From positions 30,663,989-30,727,988 of the forward strand of contig NC_092572.1 in NCBI RefSeq assembly GCF_037975245.1: 64,000 nucleotides of DNA, given 5' to 3'. The notes under the pieces are model-generated. The model did no database searches. It worked only from the letters and a program-made list of their open reading frames with translations, and was not told where the DNA came from. This stretch comes from Apostichopus japonicus (taxonomy: Eukaryota > Echinodermata > Holothuroidea > Aspidochirotida > Stichopodidae). A program made the position numbers and the translations under genes. Below, in pieces: positions 22,378 through 35,358 of this stretch. Each line of letters starts with the position of its first letter. Position 1 is the stretch's first letter.

Positions 22378-25300
22378 AGATTTTAAAAAATTTGACCAGC
22401 GGTGACACCAAATAACCTTTGACCTGCATCGAAAAACAAAGGGTAAGCGGTACTCCGGCAGACTAATTCCGAAGTTGGTCCGACATTACCCACCTGAGAT
22501 ATCGTGTTTACGAGATTTTTTAAAATTTGACCCCCGGTGACCCCAAATGACCTTTGACCTGCATCGAAAAAAAGGGTAAGCGATACTCCGGCAGACCAAA
22601 TCCGGAGTTGGTTTGACAATACCCACCTGAGATATCGTGTTTACGAGATTTTTCAAAATTTGACCCCCGGTGACCCCAAATGACCTTTGACCTGCATCGA
22701 AAAAAAGGGTAAGCGGTTCTCCGGCAGACTAATTCCGAAGTTGGTTAGACATTACCCACCTGAGATATCGTGTTTACGAGATTCTTCAAAATTTGACCCC
22801 CGGTGACCCCAAATGACCTTTGACCTGCATCGAAAAAAAGGGTAAGCGGTACTCCGGCAGACCAAATATGATGTTGGTCCGACATTACCCACCTGAGATA
22901 TCGTGTTTACGAGATTTTTCAAAATTTGACCCCCGGTGACCCCAAATGACCTTTGACCTGCATGGAAAAAAAGGTAAGCGGTTCTCCGGCAGACCAATTC
23001 CGAAGTTGATCCGACATTACCCACCTGAGATATCGTGTTTACGAGATTTTTCAAAATTTGACCCCCGGTGACCCCAGGGACCCCAAATGACCTTTGACCT
23101 GCTTCGAAAAAAAAATTAAGCGGTACTCCGGCAGACCAATTCCGAAGTTGGTCCGACATTACCCACCTGAGATATCGTGCTTACGAAATTCTTCAAAATT
23201 TGACCCCGGTGACCCCAAATGACCTTTGACCTGCATCGAAAAAAAGGGTAAGCGGTACTCCGGCAGACCAATTCCGAAGTTGGTTCGACATGACCCACCT
23301 GAGATATCGTGTTTACGAGATTTTTCAAAATTTGACCCCCGGTGACCCCCGGTGACCCCAAATGACCTTTGACCTGCATCGAAAAAAAGGGTAGGCGGTT
23401 CTCCGGCAGACCAAATATGAAGTTGGTTCGATATTACCCACCTGAGATATCGTGTTTGCGAGATTTTTAAAATTTGTCCCCCGGTGACCCCAAATGACCT
23501 TTGACCTGCATCGAAAAAGGGTAAGCGGTTCTCCGGCAGACTAATTCCGAAGTTGGTCCGACATTACCCACCTGAGATATCGTGTTTACGAGATTTTTCA
23601 AAATTTGACCCCCGGTGACCCCAAATGACCTTTGACCTGCATCGAAAAAAAGGGTAAGCGGTACTCCGGCAGACCAAATCCAAAGTTGGTCCGAAATTAC
23701 CCACCTGAGATATCGTGTTTACGATATTTTTAAAATTTGACCCCGGTGACCCCCGGTGACCCCCGGTGACCCCCGGTGACCCCCGGTGACCCCCGGTGAC
23801 CCCCGGTGACCCCCGGTGACCCCCGGTGACCCCAAATGACCTTTGACCTGCATCCATAAAAAGGGTAAGCGGTACTCCGGCAGACCAAATATGATGTTGG
23901 TCCGACATTACCCACCTGAGATATCGTGTTTACGAGATGTTTAAAATTTGACCCCCGGTGACCCCAAATGACCTTTGACCTGCATCGAAAAAAGGGTAAA
24001 CGATACTCCGGCAGACCAAATATGAAGTTGGTTCGATATTACCAACCTGAGATATCGTGTTTGCGAGATTTTTCAAAATTTGACCCCCGGTGACCTCAAA
24101 TGACCTTTGACCTGCATCGAAAAAAGGGTAAGCGGTACTCCGGCAGACCAAATATGATGTTGGTCGGACATTACCCACCTGAGATATCGTGTTTGCGAGA
24201 TTTTTCAAAATTTGACCCCCGGTGACCCCAAATGACCTTTGACCTGCATCGAAAAAAAGGGTAAGCGGTACTCCGGCAGACCAAATATGATCTTGGTTCG
24301 ATATTACCCACCTGAGATATCGTGTTTGCGAGATTTTTCAAATTTGACCCCGATGACCCCAAATGACCTTTGACCTGCATCGAAAAGAAGGGTAAGCGAT
24401 ACTCCGGCAGACCAAATATGATGTTGGTCCGACATAACCCACCTGAGATATCGTGTTTACGAGATTTTTCAAAATTTGACCCCCGGTGACCCCAAATGAC
24501 CTTTGACCTGCATCGAAAAAGGGTAAGCGGTTCTCCGGCAGACCAATTCCGAAGTTGATCCGACATTACCCACCTGAGATATCGTGTTTACGAGATTTTT
24601 CAAAATTTGACCCCCGGTGACCCCAGGGACCCCAAATGACCTTTGACCTGCATCGAAAAAAAGGGTAAGCGGTACTCCGGCAGACCAAATATGATGTTGG
24701 TCCGACATTACCCACCTGAGATATCGTGTTTACGAGATTTTTCAAAATTTGACCCCCGGTGACCCCAAATGACCTTTGACCTGCATGGAAAAAAAGGTAA
24801 GCGGTTCTCCGGCAGACCAATTCCGAAGTTGATCCGACATTACCCACCTGAGATATCGTGTTTACGAGATTTTTCAAAATTTGACCCCCGGTGACCCCAG
24901 GGACCCCAAATGACCTTTGACCTGCTTCGAAAAAAAAATTAAGCGGTACTCCGGCAGACCAATTCCGAAGTTGGTCCGACATTACCCACCTGAGATATCG
25001 TGTTTACGAGATTCTTCAAAATTTGACCCCCGGTGACCCCAAATGACCTTTGACCTGCATCGAAAAAAAGGGTAAGCGGTACTCCGGCAGACCAAATATG
25101 ATGTTGGTCCGACATTACCCACCTGAGATATCGTGTTTACGAGATTTTTCAAAATTTGACCCCCGGTGACCCCAAATGACCTTTGACCTGCATGGAAAAA
25201 AAGGTAAGCGGTTCTCCGGCAGACCAATTCCGAAGTTGATCCGACATTACCCACCTGAGATATCGTGTTTACGAGATTTTTCAAAATTTGACCCCCGGTG

Positions 25301-25616
25301 ACCCCAGGGACCCCAAATGACCTTTGACCTGCTTCGAAAAAAAAATTAAGCGGTACTCCGGCAGACCAATTCCGAAGTTGGTCCGACATAACCCACCTGA
25401 GATATCGTGCTTACGAAATTCTTCAAAATTTGACCCCGGTGACCCCAAATGACCTTTGACCTGCATCGAAAAAAAGGGTAAGCGGTACTCCGGCAGACCA
25501 ATTCCGAAGTTGGTTCGACATGACCCACCTGAGATATCGTGTTTACGAGATTTTTCAAAATTTGACCCCCGGTGACCCCCGGTGACCCCAAATGACCTTT
25601 GACCTGCATCGAAAAA
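22378..25616 (+). repeat. Family B satellite block (macro-copy 2)
   Basis: Repeats 14642-17880 at offset 7736, about 24 monomers with the same degenerate first monomer, the same 10-copy minisatellite and the same truncated last monomer that joins family A. Confidence 0.95.
23738..23833 (+). repeat. Nested 10-bp minisatellite, 10 copies (macro-copy 2)
   Basis: Same locus as 16002-16097 at offset 7736, with the same number of tgacccc steps. No length change has occurred between macro-copies although such short repeats usually vary fast, which supports a very recent duplication. Confidence 0.95.
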
Positions 25617-26735
25617 TGCGTCAAAATGTGCAACTCGTCAATTTGTAGGAAATTTATGCATTTAAACGAGATCAGGTCAAAATGTGCAACTCGTTAAATT
25701 GCAGTTAATTTAGTGCAGTGGGCGAGATCGCGTCAAAATGTGCAACATGTCAATTTGTAGGAATTTTATGCATTGGGCGAGATCCGTTATCTCATCAAAA
25801 CGTCAATTTTCTGGAATTTTGGTCATTATGTCGAGATCTCGTCAAAATGTGCAACTCGTCAATTTGCAGAAAATTCATTGCAATGAGCGAGATCACGTCA
25901 AAATGTGTAACTCGTTAAATTGCAGTAAATTGATTGCATTGGGCGAGATCGCGTCAAAATGTGCAACTCGTCAATTTGTAGGAAATTTATGCATATAACG
26001 AGATCAGGTCAAAATGTGCAACGCGTTAAATTGCAGTAAATTTAGTGCATTGGGCGAGATCACGTCAAAATGTGCAACTCGTCATATCCCTGGAATTTTG
26101 TTCATTATATCGAGATCGTGTCAAAGTGTTCAACTCGTCAACTCGTCAATCTGAATTCGAAATTGATTGCAATGGGGGAGATCATGTCAAAATGTGCAAC
26201 TCGTCAATTTGCAGGAGGTTTATGGCATTGAGCGAGATCACGTCAGAATGTGCAACTCGTCAATTTGTAGGAAATTCATGGCATTGGGCGAGATTCGTTA
26301 TCTCGTTGAAACGTCATATCGCTGGAATTTTGGTCATCATGTCGAGATCGCGTGAAAGTGTGCAACTCATCAATTTGCAGTAGATTCATTGCATTAGGCG
26401 AGATCACGTCAGAATGTGAAACTCGTCAATTTGTAGGAAATTCATTGCATAGTTTGAGATCACGTCAAAATGTGCAACTCGTCAATTTGCAGGAGGTTTA
26501 TGGCATTGAGCGAGATCACGTCAATGTGTGCAACTCGTCAATTTGCACAAAATTTATTGCATTGGGCGAGCTCGCGTCAATGTGCAACGTGTCAATTAGT
26601 AGGAAATTTATAGGTCATTATGTCGAGTTCGCGTTAAAGTGTGCAACTCGTCATTTTGCAGTAGATTCATTGCATTAGGCGAGATCGGGTCAAAATGTGG
26701 AACTTGTCAATTTGTAGGAAACTTATGCATTGGGC

Positions 26736-29252
26736 GAGATTCGTTATCTCGTCAAAAGGTCAACTTTCTGGAATTTTGGTCATTATGTCGAGATCGCGTC
26801 AAAGTGTGCGACTTGTCAATTTGCAGTAAATTTTTTGCATCCGTGGTGATCACGTCAGAATGTGCAACGTGTCAATTTGTAGGACATTTATGCATTGGGC
26901 GAGATCACGTCAAAATGTGCAACTCGTCAATTTGTAGGAAATTTATGCATTGGGCGAGATCCGATACCTCGTCAAAACGTCAATTTTCTGGAGTTTTGGT
27001 CATTATGTCGAGATTGCGTCAAATTGTGCAACTCGTCAATTTGCAGAAAATTCATTGCAATGAGCGAGATCACGTCAAAATGTGTAACTCGTTAAATTGC
27101 AGTAAATTTAGTGCATTGGGCGAGATCGCGTCAAAATGTGCAACATGTCAATTTGTAGGAAATTCATGGCATTGGGCGAGATTCGTTATCTCGTTGAAAC
27201 GTCATATCACCTGGAATTTTGGTCATTATGTCGAGATCGCGGGAAAGTGTGCAACTCATCAGTTTGCAGTAGATTCATTGCATTAGGCGAGATCACGTCA
27301 AAATGTGCAACTCGTCAATTTGTAGGAAATTTATTGCATAGGTTGAGATCACGTCAGAATGTGCAACTCGTCAATTTGCAGGAGGTTTATGGCATTGAGC
27401 GAGATCAGGTCAAAATGTGCCACTCGTTAAATTGCAGTAAATTTAGTGCATTGGGCGAGATCGCGTCAAAATGTGCAACATGTCAATTTGTAGGAATTTT
27501 ATGCATTGGGCGAGATTCGTTATCTCGTCAAAAGGTCAACTTTCTGGAATTTTGGTCATTATGTCGAGATCGCGTCAAAGTGTGCGACTTGTCAATTTGC
27601 AGTAAATTTTTTGCATCCGTGGTGATCACGTCAGAATGTGCAACGTGTCAATTTGTAGGACATTTATGCATTGGGCGAGATCACGTCAAAATGTGCAACT
27701 CGTCAATTTGTAGGAAATTTATGCATTGGGCGAGATCCGATACCTCGTCAAAACGTCAATTTTCTGGAGTTTTGGTCATTATGTCGAGATTGCGTCAAAT
27801 TGTGCAACTCGTCAATTTGCAGAAAATTCATTGCAATGAGCGAGATCACGTCAAAATGTGTAACTCGTTAAATTGCAGTAAATTTAGTGCATTGGGCGAG
27901 ATCGCGTCAAAATGTGCAACATGTCAATTTGTAGGAAATTCATGGCATTGGGCGAGATTCGTTATCTCGTTGAAACGTCATATCACCTGGAATTTTGGTC
28001 ATTATGTCGAGATCGCGGGAAAGTGTGCAACTCATCAGTTTGCAGTAGATTCATTGCATTAGGCGAGATCACGTCAAAATGTGCAACTCGTCAATTTGTA
28101 GGAAATTTATTGCATAGGTTGAGATCACGTCAGAATGTGCAACTCGTCAATTTGCAGGAGGTTTATGGCATTGAGCGAGATCAGGTCAAAATGTGCCACT
28201 CGTTAAATTGCAGTAAATTTAGTGCATTGGGCGAGATCGCGTCAAAATGTGCAACATGTCAATTTGTAGGAATTTTATGCATTGGGCGAGATTCGTTATC
28301 TCGTCAAAAGGTCAACTTTCTGGAATTTTGGTCATTATGTCGAGATCGCGTCAAAGTGTGCGACTTGTCAATTTGCAGTAAATTTTTTGCATCCGTGGTG
28401 ATCACGTCAGAATGTGCAACGTGTCAATTTGTAGGACATTTATGCATTGGGCGAGATCACGTCAAAATGTGCAACTCGTCAATTTGTAGGAAATTTATGC
28501 ATTGGGCGAGATCCGATACCTCGTCAAAACGTCAATTTTCTGGAGTTTTGGTCATTATGTCGAGATTGCGTCAAATTGTGCAACTCGTCAATTTGCAGAA
28601 AATTCATTGCAATGAGCGAGATCACGTCAAAATGTGTAACTCGTTAAATTGCAGTAAATTTAGTGCATTGGGCGAGATCGCGTCAAAATGTGCAACATGT
28701 CAATTTGTAGGAAATTCATGGCATTGGGCGAGATTCGTTATCTCGTTGAAACGTCATATCACCTGGAATTTTGGTCATTATGTCGAGATCGCGGGAAAGT
28801 GTGCAACTCATCAGTTTGCAGTAGATTCATTGCATTAGGCGAGATCACGTCAAAATGTGCAACTCGTCAATTTGTAGGAAATTTATTGCATAGGTTGAGA
28901 TCACGTCAGAATGTGCAACTCGTCAATTTGCAGGAGGTTTATGGCATTGAGCGAGATCAGGTCAAAATGTGCCACTCGTTAAATTGCAGTAAATTTAGTG
29001 CATTGGGCGAGATCGCGTCAAAATGTGCAACATGTCAATTTGTAGGAATTTTATGCATTGGGCGAGATTCGTTATCTCGTCAAAAGGTCAACTTTCTGGA
29101 ATTTTGGTCATTATGTCGAGATCGCGTCAAAGTGTGCGACTTGTCAATTTGCAGTAAATTTTTTGCATCCGTGGTGATCACGTCAGAATGTGCAACGTGT
29201 CAATTTGTAGGACATTTATGCATTGGGCGAGATCACGTCAAAATGTGCAACT
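26736..29252 (+). repeat. 776-bp family A HOR array, about 3.25 copies (macro-copy 3)
   Basis: Repeats 19000-21516 at offset 7736, with landmarks at 27139, 27915 and 28691. Same 14-monomer period and same exit point. Confidence 0.94.
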
Positions 29253-30113
29253 CGTCATATCTCTGGAATTTTGTTCATTATATCGAGATTGCGTCAGTGT
29301 TCAACTCGTCAATTTGCCGGAAATTTATTGCAATGGGGGAGATCATGTCAATGTGCAACTCGTCAAGTTGCAGGAGGTTTATGGCATTGAGCGAGATCAG
29401 GTAAAAATGTTCAACTCGTTAAATTGCAGTAAATTTAGTCCATTAAGCGAGATCACGTCAATATGTTCAACTCGTTAATTTGCAGTAAGTTCATTGCATT
29501 AGGCGAGATCACGTCAATGTGTGTAACTCGTCAATTTGCGGAAATTAATGCATTGGGCGAACTGACGTCAAAATGTGCAACTCGTCAATTTGTAGGAAAT
29601 TCATGGCATTGGGCGAGATTCGTTATCCCATTGAAACGACATATCGCTGGAATTTTGGTCATTATGTCGAGTTCGCGTTAAAGTGTGCAACTCGTCATTT
29701 TGCAGTAGATTCATTGCATTAGGCGAGATCGGGTCAAAATGTGGAACTTGTCAATTTGTAGGAAACTTATGCATTGGGCGAGTTCCGTTATTTCATCAAA
29801 ACGTCAATTTTCTGGAATTTTGGTCATCTCGAGATCGCGTTAGAGTGTGCACTCGTCAATTTGCAGATATTGATGCATTGCACGAGATACGTTATCTCGT
29901 CATAACGTCAATTTTGGTCATTTTGTCGAGATGGCAGCAAAATGTGCAACTCGTCAATTTGCAGGTAAAAAATGCATTGGGCGATATTTGTAATCCCGCC
30001 AAAACGTCAATTATCTGAACCTTTGGTCATTTGGTCGAGATGGGAGCAAAGTTTGCAAATCGTCAAATTTAAGGAAACTTATTGCCATGGGCGAGATCAC
30101 GTCAAAATGTGCA
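29253..30113 (+). repeat. Degenerate right edge of family A (macro-copy 3)
   Basis: Repeats 13781-14641 at offset 15472. This is the last family A sequence in the window; everything to the right is family B. Confidence 0.92.
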
Positions 30114-31473
30114 AGATTTTAAAAAATTTGACCAGCGGTGACACCAAATAACCTTTGACCTGCATCGAAAAACAAAGGGTAAGCGGTACTCCGGCAGACT
30201 AATTCCGAAGTTGGTCCGACATTACCCACCTGAGATATCGTGTTTACGAGATTTTTTAAAATTTGACCCCCGGTGACCCCAAATGACCTTTGACCTGCAT
30301 CGAAAAAAAGGGTAAGCGATACTCCGGCAGACCAAATCCGGAGTTGGTTTGACAATACCCACCTGAGATATCGTGTTTACGAGATTTTTCAAAATTTGAC
30401 CCCCGGTGACCCCAAATGACCTTTGACCTGCATCGAAAAAAAGGGTAAGCGGTTCTCCGGCAGACTAATTCCGAAGTTGGTTAGACATTACCCACCTGAG
30501 ATATCGTGTTTACGAGATTCTTCAAAATTTGACCCCCGGTGACCCCAAATGACCTTTGACCTGCATCGAAAAAAAGGGTAAGCGGTACTCCGGCAGACCA
30601 AATATGATGTTGGTCCGACATTACCCACCTGAGATATCGTGTTTACGAGATTTTTCAAAATTTGACCCCCGGTGACCCCAAATGACCTTTGACCTGCATG
30701 GAAAAAAAGGTAAGCGGTTCTCCGGCAGACCAATTCCGAAGTTGATCCGACATTACCCACCTGAGATATCGTGTTTACGAGATTTTTCAAAATTTGACCC
30801 CCGGTGACCCCAGGGACCCCAAATGACCTTTGACCTGCTTCGAAAAAAAAATTAAGCGGTACTCCGGCAGACCAATTCCGAAGTTGGTCCGACATTACCC
30901 ACCTGAGATATCGTGCTTACGAAATTCTTCAAAATTTGACCCCGGTGACCCCAAATGACCTTTGACCTGCATCGAAAAAAAGGGTAAGCGGTACTCCGGC
31001 AGACCAATTCCGAAGTTGGTTCGACATGACCCACCTGAGATATCGTGTTTACGAGATTTTTCAAAATTTGACCCCCGGTGACCCCCGGTGACCCCAAATG
31101 ACCTTTGACCTGCATCGAAAAAAAGGGTAGGCGGTTCTCCGGCAGACCAAATATGAAGTTGGTTCGATATTACCCACCTGAGATATCGTGTTTGCGAGAT
31201 TTTTAAAATTTGTCCCCCGGTGACCCCAAATGACCTTTGACCTGCATCGAAAAAGGGTAAGCGGTTCTCCGGCAGACTAATTCCGAAGTTGGTCCGACAT
31301 TACCCACCTGAGATATCGTGTTTACGAGATTTTTCAAAATTTGACCCCCGGTGACCCCAAATGACCTTTGACCTGCATCGAAAAAAAGGGTAAGCGGTAC
31401 TCCGGCAGACCAAATCCAAAGTTGGTCCGAAATTACCCACCTGAGATATCGTGTTTACGATATTTTTAAAATT

Positions 31474-31569
31474 TGACCCCGGTGACCCCCGGTGACCCCC
31501 GGTGACCCCCGGTGACCCCCGGTGACCCCCGGTGACCCCCGGTGACCCCCGGTGACCCCCGGTGACCCC
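31474..31569 (+). repeat. Nested 10-bp minisatellite, 10 copies (macro-copy 3)
   Basis: Same locus as 16002-16097 at offset 15472, with ten tgacccc steps. Confidence 0.95.
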
Positions 31570-33703
31570 AAATGACCTTTGACCTGCATCCATAAAAAGG
31601 GTAAGCGGTACTCCGGCAGACCAAATATGATGTTGGTCCGACATTACCCACCTGAGATATCGTGTTTACGAGATGTTTAAAATTTGACCCCCGGTGACCC
31701 CAAATGACCTTTGACCTGCATCGAAAAAAGGGTAAACGATACTCCGGCAGACCAAATATGAAGTTGGTTCGATATTACCAACCTGAGATATCGTGTTTGC
31801 GAGATTTTTCAAAATTTGACCCCCGGTGACCTCAAATGACCTTTGACCTGCATCGAAAAAAGGGTAAGCGGTACTCCGGCAGACCAAATATGATGTTGGT
31901 CGGACATTACCCACCTGAGATATCGTGTTTGCGAGATTTTTCAAAATTTGACCCCCGGTGACCCCAAATGACCTTTGACCTGCATCGAAAAAAAGGGTAA
32001 GCGGTACTCCGGCAGACCAAATATGATCTTGGTTCGATATTACCCACCTGAGATATCGTGTTTGCGAGATTTTTCAAATTTGACCCCGATGACCCCAAAT
32101 GACCTTTGACCTGCATCGAAAAGAAGGGTAAGCGATACTCCGGCAGACCAAATATGATGTTGGTCCGACATAACCCACCTGAGATATCGTGTTTACGAGA
32201 TTTTTCAAAATTTGACCCCCGGTGACCCCAAATGACCTTTGACCTGCATCGAAAAAGGGTAAGCGGTTCTCCGGCAGACCAATTCCGAAGTTGATCCGAC
32301 ATTACCCACCTGAGATATCGTGTTTACGAGATTTTTCAAAATTTGACCCCCGGTGACCCCAGGGACCCCAAATGACCTTTGACCTGCATCGAAAAAAAGG
32401 GTAAGCGGTACTCCGGCAGACCAAATATGATGTTGGTCCGACATTACCCACCTGAGATATCGTGTTTACGAGATTTTTCAAAATTTGACCCCCGGTGACC
32501 CCAAATGACCTTTGACCTGCATGGAAAAAAAGGTAAGCGGTTCTCCGGCAGACCAATTCCGAAGTTGATCCGACATTACCCACCTGAGATATCGTGTTTA
32601 CGAGATTTTTCAAAATTTGACCCCCGGTGACCCCAGGGACCCCAAATGACCTTTGACCTGCTTCGAAAAAAAAATTAAGCGGTACTCCGGCAGACCAATT
32701 CCGAAGTTGGTCCGACATTACCCACCTGAGATATCGTGTTTACGAGATTCTTCAAAATTTGACCCCCGGTGACCCCAAATGACCTTTGACCTGCATCGAA
32801 AAAAAGGGTAAGCGGTACTCCGGCAGACCAAATATGATGTTGGTCCGACATTACCCACCTGAGATATCGTGTTTACGAGATTTTTCAAAATTTGACCCCC
32901 GGTGACCCCAAATGACCTTTGACCTGCATGGAAAAAAAGGTAAGCGGTTCTCCGGCAGACCAATTCCGAAGTTGATCCGACATTACCCACCTGAGATATC
33001 GTGTTTACGAGATTTTTCAAAATTTGACCCCCGGTGACCCCAGGGACCCCAAATGACCTTTGACCTGCTTCGAAAAAAAAATTAAGCGGTACTCCGGCAG
33101 ACCAATTCCGAAGTTGGTCCGACATAACCCACCTGAGATATCGTGCTTACGAAATTCTTCAAAATTTGACCCCGGTGACCCCAAATGACCTTTGACCTGC
33201 ATCGAAAAAAAGGGTAAGCGGTACTCCGGCAGACCAATTCCGAAGTTGGTTCGACATGACCCACCTGAGATATCGTGTTTACGAGATTTTTCAAAATTTG
33301 ACCCCCGGTGACCCCCGGTGACCCCAAATGACCTTTGACCTGCATCGAAAAAAAGGGTAGGCGGTTCTCCGGCAGACCAAATATGAAGTTGGTTCGATAT
33401 TACCCACCTGAGATATCGTGTTTGCGAGATTTTTAAAATTTGTCCCCCGGTGACCCCAAATGACCTTTGACCTGCATCGAAAAAGGGTAAGCGGTTCTCC
33501 GGCAGACTAATTCCGAAGTTGGTCCGACATTACCCACCTGAGATATCGTGTTTACGAGATTTTTCAAAATTTGACCCCCGGTGACCCCAAATGACCTTTG
33601 ACCTGCATCGAAAAAAAGGGTAAGCGGTACTCCGGCAGACCAAATCCAAAGTTGGTCCGAAATTACCCACCTGAGATATCGTGTTTACGATATTTTTAAA
33701 ATT

Positions 33704-33799
33704 TGACCCCGGTGACCCCCGGTGACCCCCGGTGACCCCCGGTGACCCCCGGTGACCCCCGGTGACCCCCGGTGACCCCCGGTGACCCCCGGTGACCCC
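33704..33799 (+). repeat. Nested 10-bp minisatellite, 10 copies
   Basis: Same locus one 2230-bp HOR unit to the right of 31474, with ten tgacccc steps. Confidence 0.95.
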
Positions 33800-35252
33800 A
33801 AATGACCTTTGACCTGCATCCATAAAAAGGGTAAGCGGTACTCCGGCAGACCAAATATGATGTTGGCCGGACATTACCCACCTGAGATATCGTGTTTACG
33901 AGATGTTTAAAATTTGACCCCCGGTGACCCCAAATGACCTTTGACCTGCATCGAAAAAAGGGTAAACGATACTCCGGCAGACCAAATATGAAGTTGGTTC
34001 GATATTACCAACCTGAGATATCGTGTTTGCGAGATTTTTCAAAATTTGACCCCCGGTGACCTCAAATGACCTTTGACCTGCATCGAAAAAAGGGTAAGCG
34101 GTACTCCGGCAGACCAAATATGATGTTGGTCGGACATTACCCACCTGAGATATCGTGTTTGCGAGATTTTTCAAAATTTGACCCCCGGTGACCCCAAATG
34201 ACCTTTGACCTGCATCGAAAAAAAGGGTAAGCGGTACTCCGGCAGACCAAATATGATCTTGGTTCGATATTACCCACCTGAGATATCGTGTTTGCGAGAT
34301 TTTTCAAATTTGACCCCGATGACCCCAAATGACCTTTGACCTGCATCGAAAAGAAGGGTAAGCGATACTCCGGCAGACCAAATATGATGTTGGTCCGACA
34401 TAACCCACCTGAGATATCGTGTTTACGAGATTTTTCAAAATTTGACCCCCGGTGACCCCAAATGACCTTTGACCTGCATCGAAAAAGGGTAAGCGGTTCT
34501 CCGGCAGACCAATTCCGAAGTTGATCCGACATTACCCACCTGAGATATCGTGTTTACGAGATTTTTCAAAATTTGACCCCCGGTGACCCCAGGGACCCCA
34601 AATGACCTTTGACCTGCTTCGAAAAAAAAATTAAGCGGTACTCCGGCAGACCAATTCCGAAGTTGGTCCGACATTACCCACCTGAGATATCGTGCTTACG
34701 AAATTCTTCAAAATTTGACCCCGGTGACCCCAAATGACCTTTGACCTGCATCGAAAAAAAGGGTAAGCGGTACTCCGGCAGACCAATTCCGAAGTTGGTT
34801 CGACATGACCCACCTGAGATATCGTGTTTACGAGATTTTTCAAAATTTGACCCCCGGTGACCCCCGGTGACCCCAAATGACCTTTGACCTGCATCGAAAA
34901 AAAGGGTAGGCGGTTCTCCGGCAGACCAAATATGAAGTTGGTTCGATATTACCCACCTGAGATATCGTGTTTGCGAGATTTTTAAAATTTGTCCCCCGGT
35001 GACCCCAAATGACCTTTGACCTGCATCGAAAAAGGGTAAGCGGTTCTCCGGCAGACTAATTCCGAAGTTGGTCCGACATTACCCACCTGAGATATCGTGT
35101 TTACGAGATTTTTCAAAATTTGACCCCCGGTGACCCCAAATGACCTTTGACCTGCATCGAAAAAAAGGGTAAGCGGTACTCCGGCAGACCAAATCCAAAG
35201 TTGGTCCGAAATTACCCACCTGAGATATCGTGTTTACGATATTTTTAAAATT

Positions 35253-35358
35253 TGACCCCGGTGACCCCCGGTGACCCCCGGTGACCCCCGGTGACCCCCG
35301 GTGACCCCCGGTGACCCCCGGTGACCCCCGGTGACCCCCGGTGACCCCCGGTGACCCC
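35253..35358 (+). repeat. Nested 10-bp minisatellite, 11 copies (longest)
   Basis: Same locus in the next HOR unit, with eleven tgacccc steps. This is the longest expansion in the window, and the extra step explains the 1559-bp unit length. Confidence 0.95.

Larger units (their letters stand above)
17882..25617 (+). repeat. Compound A+B macro-repeat, copy 2 (7736 bp)
   Basis: Family A (17882-22377) followed by family B (22378-25616). It matches copy 3 at offset 7736 over its full length with no difference that I noticed by eye. It matches copy 1 as well, apart from the region around 18875-18999, where copy 1 has 606 bp more. Near-identity over 7.7 kb implies very recent duplication, or an assembly artefact. 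Confidence 0.93.
25618..33352 (+). repeat. Compound A+B macro-repeat, copy 3
   Basis: Family A (25618-30113) then family B (30114 onwards). It follows copy 2 at offset 7736 up to 33352. There copies 1 and 2 jump back to family A, while copy 3 simply continues as intact B monomers (gaaaaaaagggtaggcgg). Copy 3 therefore shows the normal continuation, and copies 1 and 2 carry the truncating join. Confidence 0.93.
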
